Positions 10,001 to 19,911 of a DNA stretch of 64,000 bases are shown here, piece by piece; position 1 is the stretch's first letter; each line of letters opens with the position of its first letter. Under the pieces are notes generated by a model that saw only the letters and a list, made by a program, of their open reading frames with translations, was not told where the DNA came from and did not search any database. The position numbers and the translations under genes are program-made. Source of the stretch: Pseudomonas parakoreensis (GTDB taxonomy: Bacteria > Pseudomonadota > Gammaproteobacteria > Pseudomonadales > Pseudomonadaceae); assembly GCF_021602155.1 (NCBI RefSeq), contig NZ_BQHY01000018.1:24917-88916 (forward strand), given 5' to 3'.

Positions 10001-10176
10001 GGAAAGGTACCCGGTGGGCGGTTTTTATCGATTGGCCTGAGTGTATATCGATTTTCACGAAGGGCCTGCGCTTGCTGAGCAACATCTGGAAGCACACTTG
10101 CGGGCAGGGCCAGGGCACTTTCGAACTAGGCTGAGGGCCTGATAGATCCGGATAACCCCTGTTTTGGAGGCGGAAC

Positions 10177-10899
10177 ATGAACACCCGTGGATTGCTCGAC
10201 CAACTACTCAAATCCGGCCAGGATCTGTTGCAGAACAAGGCCGGCGGCGCGCAGAACAAACCGGCGGCTGGCGGCCTGGGCGGTTTGCTTGGTGGGTCTT
10301 CAGGCTCAGGGGCGCTGGGAGGTCTGCTGTCGGGAGCCGGCGGTGGTGCGCTGGCGGCCGGAGCGATGGGGCTGCTTCTCGGCAACAAGAAAGTACGCAA
10401 GGTCGGCGGCAAAGTCGCGATCTACGGCGGCCTCGCAGCACTGGGTGTGCTGGCCTACAAGGCCTACGGCAACTGGAACGCGCAAAAAGGCACCGCCCCA
10501 CAAACCGAACCGCAAACCCTCGATCGCTTGCCACCGGCGCAAGCCGAGCAACACAGCCAGGCCATTCTCAAAGCACTGGTCGCCGCTGCAAAGGCTGATG
10601 GCCATATCGATGATCGCGAGCGCCAATTGATCGAAGGCGAATTCATCAAACTCGACAACGATCAGGAACTGCAACACTGGCTGCACGCCGAACTCAACAA
10701 ACCCCTCGACCCAAGCGACGTCGCCCGCGCCGCGAGTACGCCGGAGATGGCGGCGGAAATGTACATCGCCAGCGTGATGCTGGTGGATGAGGAGAGCTTT
10801 ATGGAAAAGGCGTATCTGGAGGAACTGGCCAAGCAACTGAAGCTGGAGCCGGGGTTGAAGGTAGAACTGGAGAATCAGGTGCGCCAGGTATCGCTGTAG
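10177..10899 (+). CDS. TerB/DUF533 family membrane protein (YebE-like)
   Basis: This 240-residue protein starts 8 bases after a strong GGAGG. A glycine/alanine-rich low-complexity region (about residues 20-75) leads into a hydrophobic stretch (about 78-98) that is probably a membrane anchor. The C-terminal half carries the acidic helical TerB-like domain (AAAKADGHIDDRERQLIEGE, near 140-160), a fold linked to metal or tellurite stress in the literature. This architecture matches the DUF533/YebE group of inner-membrane proteins of unknown function. It stands alone, divergent from the LysR gene and 352 bases before wspA. Confidence 0.8.
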   Translation: MNTRGLLDQLLKSGQDLLQNKAGGAQNKPAAGGLGGLLGGSSGSGALGGLLSGAGGGALAAGAMGLLLGNKKVRKVGGKVAIYGGLAALGVLAYKAYGNWNAQKGTAPQTEPQTLDRLPPAQAEQHSQAILKALVAAAKADGHIDDRERQLIEGEFIKLDNDQELQHWLHAELNKPLDPSDVARAASTPEMAAEMYIASVMLVDEESFMEKAYLEELAKQLKLEPGLKVELENQVRQVSL

Positions 10900-11251
10900 A
10901 ACTGCCTGAACACGGTATTCATGTAGGAGCTGCGGTACGCTGCGATCTTTTGATTTTTTAAGCCAACAGCAAAAGATCGCAGCGTGCCGCAGCTCCTACA
11001 AGGTTTTGGGCCAGACGCCGAAGCCTGCTCACGATTGCGTTTTCAGCCGCGCATCCACAGCAATGGCCGATCCAGCGCCCCTTTTTGCCGTTCCATCACT
11101 GGCACGCCAGCCCCGGATTGTCGGACAGTCCCACCCCAGAGCCTCCCGGCCATCCATGCCTGGCAGGCCCGAGGGTTAAAAAGCGTCTTATAAATGAAAC
11201 ACCGCCCTCGGCTATACTCCCCGCATTTCGACTTAGGCACGAGGAATCACT
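10900..11251. other. Intergenic region before wspA
   Basis: This 352-base gap holds a class B REP pair (10922-11000) and then the leader of wspA. A TATACT at 11213-11218 could be a -10 box about 30 bases before the wspA start region, but no good -35 hexamer stands at the right distance. A GAGG ribosome site at 11241-11244 precedes the GTG start. I see no other gene here. Confidence 0.5.
10922..11000. repeat. REP-like inverted pair, class B (diverged)
   Basis: Facing copies of the AGGAGCTGC...GCTGCGATCTTTT element; the inner arm reads GCGGTACGCTGC on one side and GCAGCGTGCCGC on the other, so the stem is imperfect compared with the other class B copies. Confidence 0.8.
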
Positions 11252-12874
11252 GTGAAGAACTGGACGTTGCGCCAACGCATTTTGGCGAGCTTTGCGGTGA
11301 TTATCGCCATCATGTTGCTGATGGTCGTTGTTTCGTATTCCCGCCTGCTGAAAATCGAAGCCAGTGAAAGCAGCGTGCGTGATGACGCCGTTCCCGGCGT
11401 CTATTACAGCTCGATGATTCGCGGTGCGTGGGTCGACAGTTACCTGCAGACCCAGGAGTTGCTGGGGCTCAAGGAGGGGCAGGGCATCAGCAGTGAAGAT
11501 GCGGCGGACTACAAGGCGTTCGAGACGCGCCTGCAAGAGCAGATGGCCAACTATCGCAGCACCGTCACCACCGACGAAGACCGGGTCGAGTTCGCTGCGT
11601 TCGAGAAGGATCACGACACCTACATGCAGATTCAGGATCAGGTACTCGATCTGCACAAGCGCAATCTCGAAGCCGAGGCGGTCAAGCTGTTTACCGAGAA
11701 GCTGACCCCGGCCTGGTACACCGGCCGCATGAAACTCAACGACATCATCGGTGAGAACAAGCGGGTCGCCGATCAGGCCATGGCCAATATCGACGAGGCG
11801 GTAGCGGCGGCCAAGGTCAGCATGTTTGTCTCGCTGCTGGTGGCCGTGCTGGCGGCAGGTGCCTGTGGCCTGCTGCTGATGCGTGCAATCATGGCGCCGA
11901 TGAACCGCATCGTGAAGATCCTCGAAATCATGCGCACCGGTGACTTGAGCAGCCGTCTGAATCTGGATCGCAAGGACGAGTTCGGCGCGGTGGAAACCGG
12001 CTTCAACGACATGATGACCGAGCTGACCTCGCTGGTGTCTCAGGCCCAGCGTTCGTCGGTGCAGGTGACCACCTCGGTGACCGAGATCGCCGCCACATCG
12101 AAGCAGCAACAGGCCACCGCCACCGAAACCGCCGCCACCACCACCGAAATCGGCGCGACCTCGCGGGAAATCGCCGCCACCTCGCGGGATCTGGTGCGCA
12201 CCATGACCGAAGTGTCCACCGCCGCCGATCAGGCCTCGGTGCTCGCCGGGTCCGGCCAGCAAGGCCTGGCGCGCATGGAAGACACCATGCACTCGGTGAT
12301 GGGCGCGGCTGACCTGGTCAACGCCAAACTGGCGATCCTCAACGAGAAGGCCGGCAACATCAATCAGGTGGTGGTGACCATCGTCAAGGTTGCCGACCAG
12401 ACCAACCTGCTGTCGCTCAACGCCGCCATCGAGGCCGAGAAGGCCGGTGAGTACGGCCGTGGTTTTGCCGTGGTCGCCACCGAAGTGCGGCGTCTGGCGG
12501 ATCAGACCGCCGTCGCCACGTATGACATTGAACAGATGGTCCGCGAGATCCAGTCGGCGGTGTCTGCCGGTGTGATGGGCATGGACAAGTTCTCCGAAGA
12601 AGTGCGCCGGGGCATGGCCGAAGTGCAGCAGGTCGGCGAGCAACTGTCGCAGATCATCCATCAGGTGCAGGCGCTGGCGCCGCGGGTGTTGATGGTCAAC
12701 GAAGGCATGCAGGCCCAGGCCACCGGTGCCGAACAGATCAACCATGCGCTGGTGCAGTTGGGCGACGCCAGCAGCCAGACCGTCGAGTCGTTGCGTCAGG
12801 CCAGTTTCGCCATCGACGAACTGAGCCAGGTGGCCGTCGGGCTGCGCAGTGGCGTTTCGCGATTCAAAGTCTGA
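11252..12874 (+). CDS. wspA: Surface-sensing methyl-accepting chemotaxis protein WspA
   Basis: This is the receptor of the Wsp pathway, 540 residues, with a GTG start supported by GAGG 7 bases upstream. An N-terminal membrane helix (about 9-30), a periplasmic four-helix-bundle sensor (about 31-190), a second membrane helix (about 192-213), a HAMP domain and a long cytoplasmic signalling coiled coil follow in order. The hairpin tip reads DQTNLLSLNAAIEAEKAGEYGRGFAVVA, the standard CheW/CheA contact, and QQQATATETAATTTE looks like a methylation region. Surface contact is thought to activate WspE through this receptor. Its stop overlaps the wspB start by one base. Confidence 0.93.
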   Translation: MKNWTLRQRILASFAVIIAIMLLMVVVSYSRLLKIEASESSVRDDAVPGVYYSSMIRGAWVDSYLQTQELLGLKEGQGISSEDAADYKAFETRLQEQMANYRSTVTTDEDRVEFAAFEKDHDTYMQIQDQVLDLHKRNLEAEAVKLFTEKLTPAWYTGRMKLNDIIGENKRVADQAMANIDEAVAAAKVSMFVSLLVAVLAAGACGLLLMRAIMAPMNRIVKILEIMRTGDLSSRLNLDRKDEFGAVETGFNDMMTELTSLVSQAQRSSVQVTTSVTEIAATSKQQQATATETAATTTEIGATSREIAATSRDLVRTMTEVSTAADQASVLAGSGQQGLARMEDTMHSVMGAADLVNAKLAILNEKAGNINQVVVTIVKVADQTNLLSLNAAIEAEKAGEYGRGFAVVATEVRRLADQTAVATYDIEQMVREIQSAVSAGVMGMDKFSEEVRRGMAEVQQVGEQLSQIIHQVQALAPRVLMVNEGMQAQATGAEQINHALVQLGDASSQTVESLRQASFAIDELSQVAVGLRSGVSRFKV

Positions 12875-13392
12875 TGAGCGAAATCACTGCCAAACGCAGC
12901 GCTGCGCCAGTGGCCAGACAGGCGCTGTTTCTGCTGTTTCGCATCGGCAACGAACGCTATGCATTGCGCGCCACTGAAGTGGCGGAGGTTCTGCCGCGCG
13001 TACCGTTGAAGCCAATTGCCCAGGCGCCGAAGTGGGTGGCCGGGGTGTTCGCCTATCGCGGTGCGGTGGTGCCGGCTATCGACCTCAGTGCGCTGACCTT
13101 CGGTCAACCGGCCGAGGCGCGCACCAGCACCCGGTTGGTGCTGGTGCATTACCGCCCGGATCAACGGCAGCCGCCACGCTGGCTCGGACTGATACTCGAA
13201 CAGGCGACCGACACCCTGCGCTGCAATCCCGAGGATTTTCAGCCGTATGGTCTGGACAATCGTCAGGCGCCGTACCTCGGCCCGGTGCGCGAAGATGCCC
13301 AGGGGCTGGTGCAGTGGGTGCGGGTCAACGATTTGCTGGATGACGCCGTGCGCAGCCTGCTCTTTCCCGCGCCGCATGAGACGCCGTCATGA
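12874..13392 (+). CDS. wspB: CheW-like coupling protein WspB
   Basis: This 172-residue protein is almost entirely one CheW domain: FRIGNERYALRATEVAEVLPRVP opens the fold and GVFAYRGAVVPAIDL is the usual central strand pair. It links receptor WspA to kinase WspE. It is the first of two CheW-like proteins in the operon. The start codon shares a base with the wspA stop codon and the end overlaps wspC by four bases (ATGA), so translation is probably coupled at both ends. Confidence 0.92.
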   Translation: MSEITAKRSAAPVARQALFLLFRIGNERYALRATEVAEVLPRVPLKPIAQAPKWVAGVFAYRGAVVPAIDLSALTFGQPAEARTSTRLVLVHYRPDQRQPPRWLGLILEQATDTLRCNPEDFQPYGLDNRQAPYLGPVREDAQGLVQWVRVNDLLDDAVRSLLFPAPHETPS

Positions 13393-14666
13393 GCAGCGAT
13401 CAGCGTTTTTTCGATTTCCTCAAGGAACGCATCGGTCTGGATGTCACGTCGGTGGGACCTGCGATCATCGAGCGCGCGGTGCGCCAACGCACCACGCTCT
13501 CGCAGGCGGCGCACAGCGATGAATACTGGCAACTGCTGCAAGGTTCGCGGGATGAACAGCAGGCATTGATCGAAGCGGTGATCGTCCCCGAAACCTGGTT
13601 TTTCCGTTATCCAGAATCCTTCGCCACGCTCGGCAAGCTGGCGCGCAAGCGTCTGGACCAATTGAACAACATGCGCGCGCTGCGCATCCTCAGCCTGCCG
13701 TGTTCGACCGGTGAAGAACCCTACTCGATTGCCATGGCCTTGCTCGATGCCGGGCTCAAGCCCCATCAGTTCAAGGTCGATGGCATGGATGTCAGCCCGC
13801 TGTCGGTGGACAAGGCGCGGCGCGGGCTGTACGGCAAGAACTCGTTTCGGGGTCAGGATCTGGGCTTTCGCGAGCGTCATTTCACCGCCGAGCAGGACGG
13901 CCATCGAGTCAGCGAAGCGGTGCGTGAGCAGGTGCGCCTGCAGGCCGGCAATGTGCTGGATCCGACGCTGCTGGCGGGTGAGCCGCCGTTCGATTTCGTG
14001 TTCTGCCGCAACCTGTTGATCTATTTCGACCAGCCGACCCAGAAGCAGGTGTTCGAAGTGCTCAAGCGTCTGACTCACGTGGATGGCGTGCTGTTCATCG
14101 GCCCGGCCGAGGGCAGTCTGCTCGGGCGTCTGGGCATGCGCTCGATTGGCATCCCGCAGTCGTTTGCCTTCAGTCGACACGCTGAACCCATGCCCGAACC
14201 TGTGGCATTGCCGACCCCGACCCCTTTGCCGGTGCGCCAACCACTGCGCAGTCCGCCGCCAGTATCGCCGCCGGTGCGTCCGCGGCCGTTTGCCAGCGTT
14301 GCATCGTTGCCCGTCAACAGCAAAAGCGCCAACCCGGACGCGGCGACCTTGCTCGCCAACATCACCGCGCTGGCCAACGAAGGCAAAAGCGCCGAGGCCC
14401 GCGCGGCATGCGAGCAGTATCTGCGCAGTCACGAACCGGTGGCGCAGGTGTTTTACTGGCTCGGTCTGCTCAGCGATGTTGCCGGTGCCGCGCTCGAAGC
14501 CCAGAGTCATTACCGCAAGGCCTTGTACCTTGAACCGCAACACCCCGAAGCGTTGATGCACCTGGCCGCCTTGCTGCAGGCCCAGGGCGACAGCGCCGGT
14601 GCCAGACGATTGCAGGAACGTGCCGCGCGCAGCGGCCGCACCGCCGACAGTGAGCGTAAACGATGA
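13389..14666 (+). CDS. wspC: CheR-like receptor methyltransferase WspC
   Basis: This S-adenosylmethionine-dependent methyltransferase has 425 residues. Residues 1-265 form the CheR domain, with the AdoMet-binding motif LSLPCSTGEEPYSIAM and the later FDFVFCRNLLIYFD. A proline-rich linker (about 270-305) leads to a C-terminal TPR-like region (about 320-415, FYWLGLLSDVAGAALEAQSHYRKALYLEP split over two helices). It methylates WspA and raises signalling, opposed by WspF. The start and end overlap neighbours by four bases each. The C-terminal TPR is the feature that separates WspC from flagellar CheR. Confidence 0.92.
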   Translation: MSSDQRFFDFLKERIGLDVTSVGPAIIERAVRQRTTLSQAAHSDEYWQLLQGSRDEQQALIEAVIVPETWFFRYPESFATLGKLARKRLDQLNNMRALRILSLPCSTGEEPYSIAMALLDAGLKPHQFKVDGMDVSPLSVDKARRGLYGKNSFRGQDLGFRERHFTAEQDGHRVSEAVREQVRLQAGNVLDPTLLAGEPPFDFVFCRNLLIYFDQPTQKQVFEVLKRLTHVDGVLFIGPAEGSLLGRLGMRSIGIPQSFAFSRHAEPMPEPVALPTPTPLPVRQPLRSPPPVSPPVRPRPFASVASLPVNSKSANPDAATLLANITALANEGKSAEARAACEQYLRSHEPVAQVFYWLGLLSDVAGAALEAQSHYRKALYLEPQHPEALMHLAALLQAQGDSAGARRLQERAARSGRTADSERKR

Positions 14667-15358
14667 TCCCGTCCGACACCTTGAACGTCACCCACGAAGA
14701 CGCCCGGGCCATCGATGATTGCTGGAACCGCATCGGCATTCATGGCGACAAGTCCTGCCCGTTGCTGGCCGAGCACATTCACTGCCGAAACTGCGCGGTG
14801 TATTCCGCTGCCGCCACGCGCCTGCTCGACCGCTATGCGTTGCAGCAGGATGAGCGCGACCCGGTCGCCGTGGCGGTCGAAAGCGATGTGAAAACCCGTT
14901 CGCTGCTGATGTTCCGCCTTGGCGAAGAGTGGCTGGGGCTGGCCACTCGCAGTCTGGTGGAAGTCGCTCCGCTGCAGGCGATCCACTCGTTGCCACACCA
15001 ACGCTCGCGGGCATTGCTCGGTGTGGCGAACGTGCGCGGGGCGCTGGTGGCGTGCCTGTCGCTGGTCGAGTTGCTCGATCTGGATGGCAACGCCGTACCG
15101 GCCACGGGCGCACGGATCATGCCGCGCATGTTGATCATCGCCGCCCACGGCGGGCCGGTGGTGGTGCCAGTGGATGAGGTCGACGGCATCCACGCCATCG
15201 ACGAACGCATTCTCGACGCTGCGTCGCGTGCCGGTGCTGAACACAACAGCACGGTCAGCGCCAAATACACTCGGGGCGTCCTGCAATTCCGCGGGCGCAG
15301 TTTGCGTTGGCTGGATGAAGAACAGTTGCTGTCCGCCGTGACCCGGAGCCTCACATGA
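14663..15358 (+). CDS. wspD: CheW-like coupling protein WspD
   Basis: This 231-residue protein has a CheW domain in its C-terminal two thirds (MFRLGEEWLGLATRSLVEVAPLQ and LGVANVRGALVACLSL). The N-terminal 70 residues are an extension with several cysteines (CWN, SCPLL, HCRNCAVY) typical of WspD but absent from plain CheW; their arrangement could bind a metal, though this is not shown. It works with WspB to couple WspA to WspE. It overlaps both neighbours by four bases. Confidence 0.91.
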   Translation: MIPSDTLNVTHEDARAIDDCWNRIGIHGDKSCPLLAEHIHCRNCAVYSAAATRLLDRYALQQDERDPVAVAVESDVKTRSLLMFRLGEEWLGLATRSLVEVAPLQAIHSLPHQRSRALLGVANVRGALVACLSLVELLDLDGNAVPATGARIMPRMLIIAAHGGPVVVPVDEVDGIHAIDERILDAASRAGAEHNSTVSAKYTRGVLQFRGRSLRWLDEEQLLSAVTRSLT

Positions 15359-17652
15359 CCCCCGAGCAAATGCGCGACGCCTCGCTGCTGGAACTGTTCA
15401 GCCTCGAAGCCGAGGCCCAGACCCAGGTGCTGAGCAGCGGGCTGCTGGCGCTGGAGCGTAATCCGACCCAGGCTGACTATCTGGAATCGTGCATGCGTGC
15501 GGCGCACTCGCTCAAGGGCGCGGCGCGGATCGTCGGCATCGACAACGGCGTCAGCGTCGCCCACGTGATGGAAGATTGTCTGGTCAGCGCTCAGGAAAAG
15601 CGGCTGTTGCTGCGCCCCGAACATATCGATGCGTTGTTGCAGGGCACCGATCTATTGATGCGCATCGCTACGCCGGCGAATGCCCCGCAAGCGCCGGACA
15701 TTGAGGCGTATGTGGCGTTGATGGGGCGCCTGCTCGACCCTTCGACACCGCCCGCCGTGGCGTCGCCGCCCATGGCCGAATTGCAGATGCAGGCACCGTC
15801 TGCGCCGATTGAAACGCCACCGCCAGCGCCCACGCCGGCGGTTGATGCACCGCTGGAAACCTCCGACCCGGCACCGCGCAAGAACAAGCGCACCACCGAG
15901 GGCGGCGAGCGCGTGCTGCGGGTCACTGCCGAACGTCTGAACAGCCTGCTCGACCTGTCGAGTAAATCACTGGTCGAAACCCAGCGCCTCAAGCCGCATC
16001 TGGCGACCATGCAGCGCCTCAGGCGCATGCAGAACAATGGTCTGCGGGCGCTGGAAAGCCTCAACGTACACCTCAAGGAACACGCGCTGAGCCTCGAAGC
16101 CCAGGAAGCCCTTGAAGAGGCGCGGCGCCTGTTGGCCGAGTCCCAGCAATTGCTCGCGGAAAAGAACGCCGAGCTCGACGAATTTGCCTGGCAGGCCAGC
16201 CAGCGTGCACAAGTGCTCTACGACACCGCGCTGGCCTGCCGCATGCGTCCGTTCGCCGATGTGCTCACCGGGCAAGTGCGCATGGTGCGGGATCTGGGGC
16301 GCAGCCTTGGCAAACAGGTGCGGCTGGAAATCGAAGGCGAGAAGACGCAGGTCGACCGCGATGTACTGGAAAAACTCGAAGCGCCGCTGACCCATCTGCT
16401 GCGCAACGCGGTCGACCACGGCATCGAAACCCCGGAACAACGCCTGCTCAAGGGCAAGTCCGAAGAGGGCCTGATCCGCCTGCGTGCTTCGCATCAGGCC
16501 GGTTTGCTGGTGCTCGAACTGAGTGACGACGGCAATGGCGTCGACCTGGAAAAGGTCCGCCGCAGCATCGTCGAACGCCAATTGTCACCGGCCGAAACCG
16601 CCGCACAATTGAGCGAGGAAGAGTTGCTGACGTTCCTGTTTCTGCCGGGCTTCAGCCTGCGCGACACGGTCACCGAAGTGTCGGGGCGTGGCGTCGGCCT
16701 CGACGCGGTGCAGCACATGGTCCGGCAGCTGCGCGGCGCAGTGGTGCTGGAGCAGACGGCGGGCGAGGGCAGCCGCTTTCATCTGGAAGTGCCGCTGACC
16801 CTGTCCGTGGTGCGCAGTCTGGTGGTGGAGGTCGGCGAGGAAGCCTATGCCTTTCCGCTGGCGCACATCGAGCGCATGTGCGATCTGGAGCCACAGGACA
16901 TCGTGCAGATCGAAGGTCGCCAGCATTTCTGGCACGAAGGCCGACATGTCGGGTTGGTCGCCGCCAGCCAGTTGCTGAATCGTCCGGCCAGTCAGAGCAG
17001 CGGCGAAACCCTCAAGGTCGTGGTGATCCGCGAGCGCGATGCGGTCTATGGCGTGGCGGTCGAACGTTTTGTCGGCGAGCGCACTCTGGTGGTGCTGCCG
17101 CTGGATGAACGTCTGGGCAAAGTGCAGGACATCTCCGCCGGGGCGCTGCTTGACGATGGCTCGGTGGTGCTGATCGTCGATGTCGAGGACATGCTGCGCT
17201 CGGTGGACAAACTGCTCAATACCGGGCGCCTGGAGCGTATTGCGCGGCATGGCAACCAGGCCGCCGAGGTGGCGCGCAAACGGATTCTAGTGGTCGACGA
17301 TTCGCTCACGGTGCGCGAGTTGCAGCGCAAGCTGCTACTCAATCGCGGCTACGACGTGGCGGTCGCGGTGGATGGCATGGACGGCTGGAACGCGCTGCGT
17401 TCGGAGGACTTCGATTTGCTGATCACCGACATCGACATGCCGCGCATGGACGGCATCGAGCTGGTTACGTTGCTGCGCCGCGATACCCGTCTGCAATCGC
17501 TACCAGTGATGGTGGTCTCGTACAAGGACCGTGAAGAGGACCGCCGTCGTGGACTGGATGCGGGCGCCGACTATTATTTAGCCAAGGCCAGTTTTCATGA
17601 CGACGCCCTGCTCGATGCAGTGGTTGAGCTCATTGGAGGAGCGCGGGCATGA
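15355..17652 (+). CDS. wspE: Hybrid CheA/CheY histidine kinase WspE
   Basis: This 765-residue hybrid kinase has, in order, an Hpt domain with the phospho-accepting histidine in [10 protein letters not shown] (residue 51), a proline-rich linker (about 125-175), a dimerisation helix pair, a HATPase domain with [19 protein letters not shown] and [13 protein letters not shown], a CheW-like domain, and a C-terminal receiver domain (about 640-765) with its acceptor aspartate in [11 protein letters not shown] (residue 692). On activation it phosphorylates WspR, which makes c-di-GMP, and WspF, which dampens the signal. It overlaps wspD and wspF by four bases each. All motifs appear intact. Confidence 0.93.
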   Translation: MTPEQMRDASLLELFSLEAEAQTQVLSSGLLALERNPTQADYLESCMRAAHSLKGAARIVGIDNGVSVAHVMEDCLVSAQEKRLLLRPEHIDALLQGTDLLMRIATPANAPQAPDIEAYVALMGRLLDPSTPPAVASPPMAELQMQAPSAPIETPPPAPTPAVDAPLETSDPAPRKNKRTTEGGERVLRVTAERLNSLLDLSSKSLVETQRLKPHLATMQRLRRMQNNGLRALESLNVHLKEHALSLEAQEALEEARRLLAESQQLLAEKNAELDEFAWQASQRAQVLYDTALACRMRPFADVLTGQVRMVRDLGRSLGKQVRLEIEGEKTQVDRDVLEKLEAPLTHLLRNAVDHGIETPEQRLLKGKSEEGLIRLRASHQAGLLVLELSDDGNGVDLEKVRRSIVERQLSPAETAAQLSEEELLTFLFLPGFSLRDTVTEVSGRGVGLDAVQHMVRQLRGAVVLEQTAGEGSRFHLEVPLTLSVVRSLVVEVGEEAYAFPLAHIERMCDLEPQDIVQIEGRQHFWHEGRHVGLVAASQLLNRPASQSSGETLKVVVIRERDAVYGVAVERFVGERTLVVLPLDERLGKVQDISAGALLDDGSVVLIVDVEDMLRSVDKLLNTGRLERIARHGNQAAEVARKRILVVDDSLTVRELQRKLLLNRGYDVAVAVDGMDGWNALRSEDFDLLITDIDMPRMDGIELVTLLRRDTRLQSLPVMVVSYKDREEDRRRGLDAGADYYLAKASFHDDALLDAVVELIGGARA

Positions 17653-18659
17653 AAATCGCAATCGTCAACGACATGCCACTGGCGGTGGAGGCTTTGCGCC
17701 GTGCGCTGGCCTTCGAACCGGCGCATCAAGTGGTCTGGGTGGCCGGCAACGGCGCCGAGGCCGTGCGTCTGTGCGCCGAAAACACCCCGGATCTGATCCT
17801 GATGGATCTGATCATGCCAGTCATGGACGGCGTCGAGGCCACGCGACGGATCATGGCTGAAACCCCGTGCGCGATCGTCATCGTTACGGTTGACCGCCAA
17901 CAGAACGTGCACCGGGTCTTCGAAGCCATGGGCCACGGTGCGCTGGATGTGGTCGATACCCCGGCCCTGGGGGCCGGTAACGCGCAGGAAGCGGCGGCGC
18001 CGTTGCTGCGCAAGATCCTCAATATCGGCTGGCTGATCGGCGAGAAAACCCCGCGCTCGCGTCCGGTGGCGACACCGCACCGCAGTTCGGCGTCGTGCAA
18101 GCGGCTGGTGGCGATCGGCTCGTCTGCCGGCGGGCCGGCAGCGCTGGAAGTATTGCTCAAGGGCCTGCCACGCAATTTTTCGGCGGCCATTGTGCTGGTG
18201 CAGCACGTCGATCAGGTGTTTGCCGCGGGCATGGCCGAATGGCTGGCCAGCGCCAGTGGCCTGGACGTGCGCCTGGCCCGCGAAGGCGAGCCACCACAGG
18301 CCGGCGCGGTGCTGCTGGCTGGCACCAATCACCATATTCGCTTATTGAAAAACGGCACGCTGGCCTACACCGCCGAGCCGGTCAACGAGATCTACCGACC
18401 CTCGATCGACGTCTTCTTCGAAAGTGTCGCCAACTATTGGAACGGTGATGCCATCGGGGTTTTATTGACCGGAATGGGACGCGACGGGGCGCAAGGGCTT
18501 AAGCTCATGCGCCAGCAGGGATACCTGACCATCGCGCAGGATCAGCAAAGCAGTGCGGTGTACGGCATGCCCAAGGCCGCAGCGGCCATCGATGCAGCCG
18601 TCGAAATCCGTCCACTGGAAAAGATAGCGCCACGATTGCTGGAGGTTTTCCCCAAATGA
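17649..18659 (+). CDS. wspF: CheB-like methylesterase WspF
   Basis: This 336-residue response regulator-methylesterase has a receiver domain with acceptor aspartate in [13 protein letters not shown] (residue 53) and a C-terminal CheB esterase with IGSSAGGP (catalytic serine), LVQHVD (histidine) and TGMGRDGA (aspartate). It removes methyl groups from WspA and keeps the pathway off. Loss of WspF in Pseudomonas is known to lock WspR on and give wrinkly colonies. The frame here is uninterrupted and all catalytic residues are present, so the copy looks functional. It overlaps wspE by four bases; wspR follows after 48 bases. Confidence 0.93.
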   Translation: MKIAIVNDMPLAVEALRRALAFEPAHQVVWVAGNGAEAVRLCAENTPDLILMDLIMPVMDGVEATRRIMAETPCAIVIVTVDRQQNVHRVFEAMGHGALDVVDTPALGAGNAQEAAAPLLRKILNIGWLIGEKTPRSRPVATPHRSSASCKRLVAIGSSAGGPAALEVLLKGLPRNFSAAIVLVQHVDQVFAAGMAEWLASASGLDVRLAREGEPPQAGAVLLAGTNHHIRLLKNGTLAYTAEPVNEIYRPSIDVFFESVANYWNGDAIGVLLTGMGRDGAQGLKLMRQQGYLTIAQDQQSSAVYGMPKAAAAIDAAVEIRPLEKIAPRLLEVFPK

Positions 18660-18707
18660 ACAGCGTTTTCCGCAATCCTGGCCCCCGCAGTACTCAGGTG
18701 ACCGCCC

Positions 18708-19709
18708 ATGAATGATTTACAGATCGACGACATTAAAACCGACGAAAACGCCGCCATGGTGTTGTTGGTGGACGATCAGGCGATGATCGGCGAAGCCGTG
18801 CGCCGTGGGCTGTCGAACGAAGAGAACATCGACTTCCACTTCTGTTCCGATCCGCACCAGGCCATCGCCCAGGCGGTCCGGATCAAGCCGACGGTGATTT
18901 TGCAGGACCTGGTGATGCCCGGCCTCGACGGCCTGAGCCTGGTGCGCGAATACCGCAATCACCCGGCGACCAAGGACATCCCGATCATTGTGCTGTCGAC
19001 CAAGGAAGATCCGCTGATCAAGAGCGCGGCGTTCTCCGCCGGGGCCAACGATTATCTGGTGAAGCTGCCGGACACCATCGAGCTGGTGGCGCGCATTCGC
19101 TATCACTCGCGCTCCTACATGACCCTGCTGCAGCGGGATGCGGCGTACCGTGCGTTGCGCGTCAGCCAGCAGCAGTTGCTCGACACCAACCTGGTGCTGC
19201 AACGGCTGATGAACTCCGACGGCCTGACCGGGCTGTCCAACCGCCGGCACTTCGACGAGTACCTGGAGCTGGAGTGGCGCCGCTCGTTGCGCGATCAGAG
19301 CCAGTTGTCGTTGCTGATGATCGACGTCGACTACTTCAAGTCCTACAACGACAGCTTTGGTCACGTAGAAGGCGACGAGGCGCTGCGCAAGGTCGCCACG
19401 GCGATCCGCGACGCCAGCGCGCGACCGTCGGATCTGCCGGCACGCTACGGCGGTGAAGAGTTTGCGCTGGTACTGCCGAATACCTCGCCGGGCGGTGCCC
19501 GGCTGGTGGCAGAGAAGCTGCGCCAGACCGTGGCGGCGCTGAAGATTCCGCACAATACCCCGAGCGAAGGGGCGAGCCTGACCATCAGTATCGGCCTGGC
19601 GACCATGGTGCCGCAGGCGGGCAGCGACTGCCGATTGCTGATCTCGGCGGCGGATCGCGGGTTGTATCAGGCGAAAAACAATGGCCGTAACCAGGTGGGT
19701 ATCGAGTAA
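18708..19709 (+). CDS. wspR: Diguanylate cyclase response regulator WspR
   Basis: This 333-residue protein makes c-di-GMP from two GTP. The receiver domain (about 15-135) has the acceptor aspartate in ILQDLVMPG (residue 67). A coiled-coil stalk (about 138-170) leads to the GGDEF domain with the active motif GGEEF at 248-252. The inhibitory site RPSD (239-242) stands five residues before it, so product inhibition should be intact. Phosphorylation by WspE drives clustering and activity. It is the only wsp gene not overlapping its upstream neighbour (48-base gap with a separate ribosome site), so its expression may be tuned apart from the rest. Confidence 0.94.
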   Translation: MNDLQIDDIKTDENAAMVLLVDDQAMIGEAVRRGLSNEENIDFHFCSDPHQAIAQAVRIKPTVILQDLVMPGLDGLSLVREYRNHPATKDIPIIVLSTKEDPLIKSAAFSAGANDYLVKLPDTIELVARIRYHSRSYMTLLQRDAAYRALRVSQQQLLDTNLVLQRLMNSDGLTGLSNRRHFDEYLELEWRRSLRDQSQLSLLMIDVDYFKSYNDSFGHVEGDEALRKVATAIRDASARPSDLPARYGGEEFALVLPNTSPGGARLVAEKLRQTVAALKIPHNTPSEGASLTISIGLATMVPQAGSDCRLLISAADRGLYQAKNNGRNQVGIE

Positions 19710-19721
19710 CCCATCAATTGC

Positions 19722-19800
19722 TGTAGGAGCTGCCGCAGGCTGCGATCTTTTGATCTTAAAATGCAAAATCAAAAGATCGCAGCCTGCGGCAGCTCCTACA
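19722..19800. repeat. REP-like inverted pair, class B
   Basis: Near-perfect facing copies of TGTAGGAGCTGCCGCAGGCT with GATCTTTTGAT tails separated by a short AT-rich loop, located between wspR and prfB. It may act as a terminator or mRNA 3' end stabiliser for the wsp operon. Confidence 0.88.
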
Positions 19801-19911
19801 GGGCAATGTGTCAAGTGATTCACCCCGACAGCCGCCAGACGGGCTGCCGTGACCGCGTGATTACGTTATACTCGCCGGCTTTCAAAAGTTCGCCAACGAG
19901 TGCTGCCCGTC

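Noticed and set aside
11096-12745. A 549-codon minus-strand frame opposite wspA
   Set aside because: Its glycine- and histidine-rich low-complexity makeup mirrors the repetitive wspA coding strand; not a gene.
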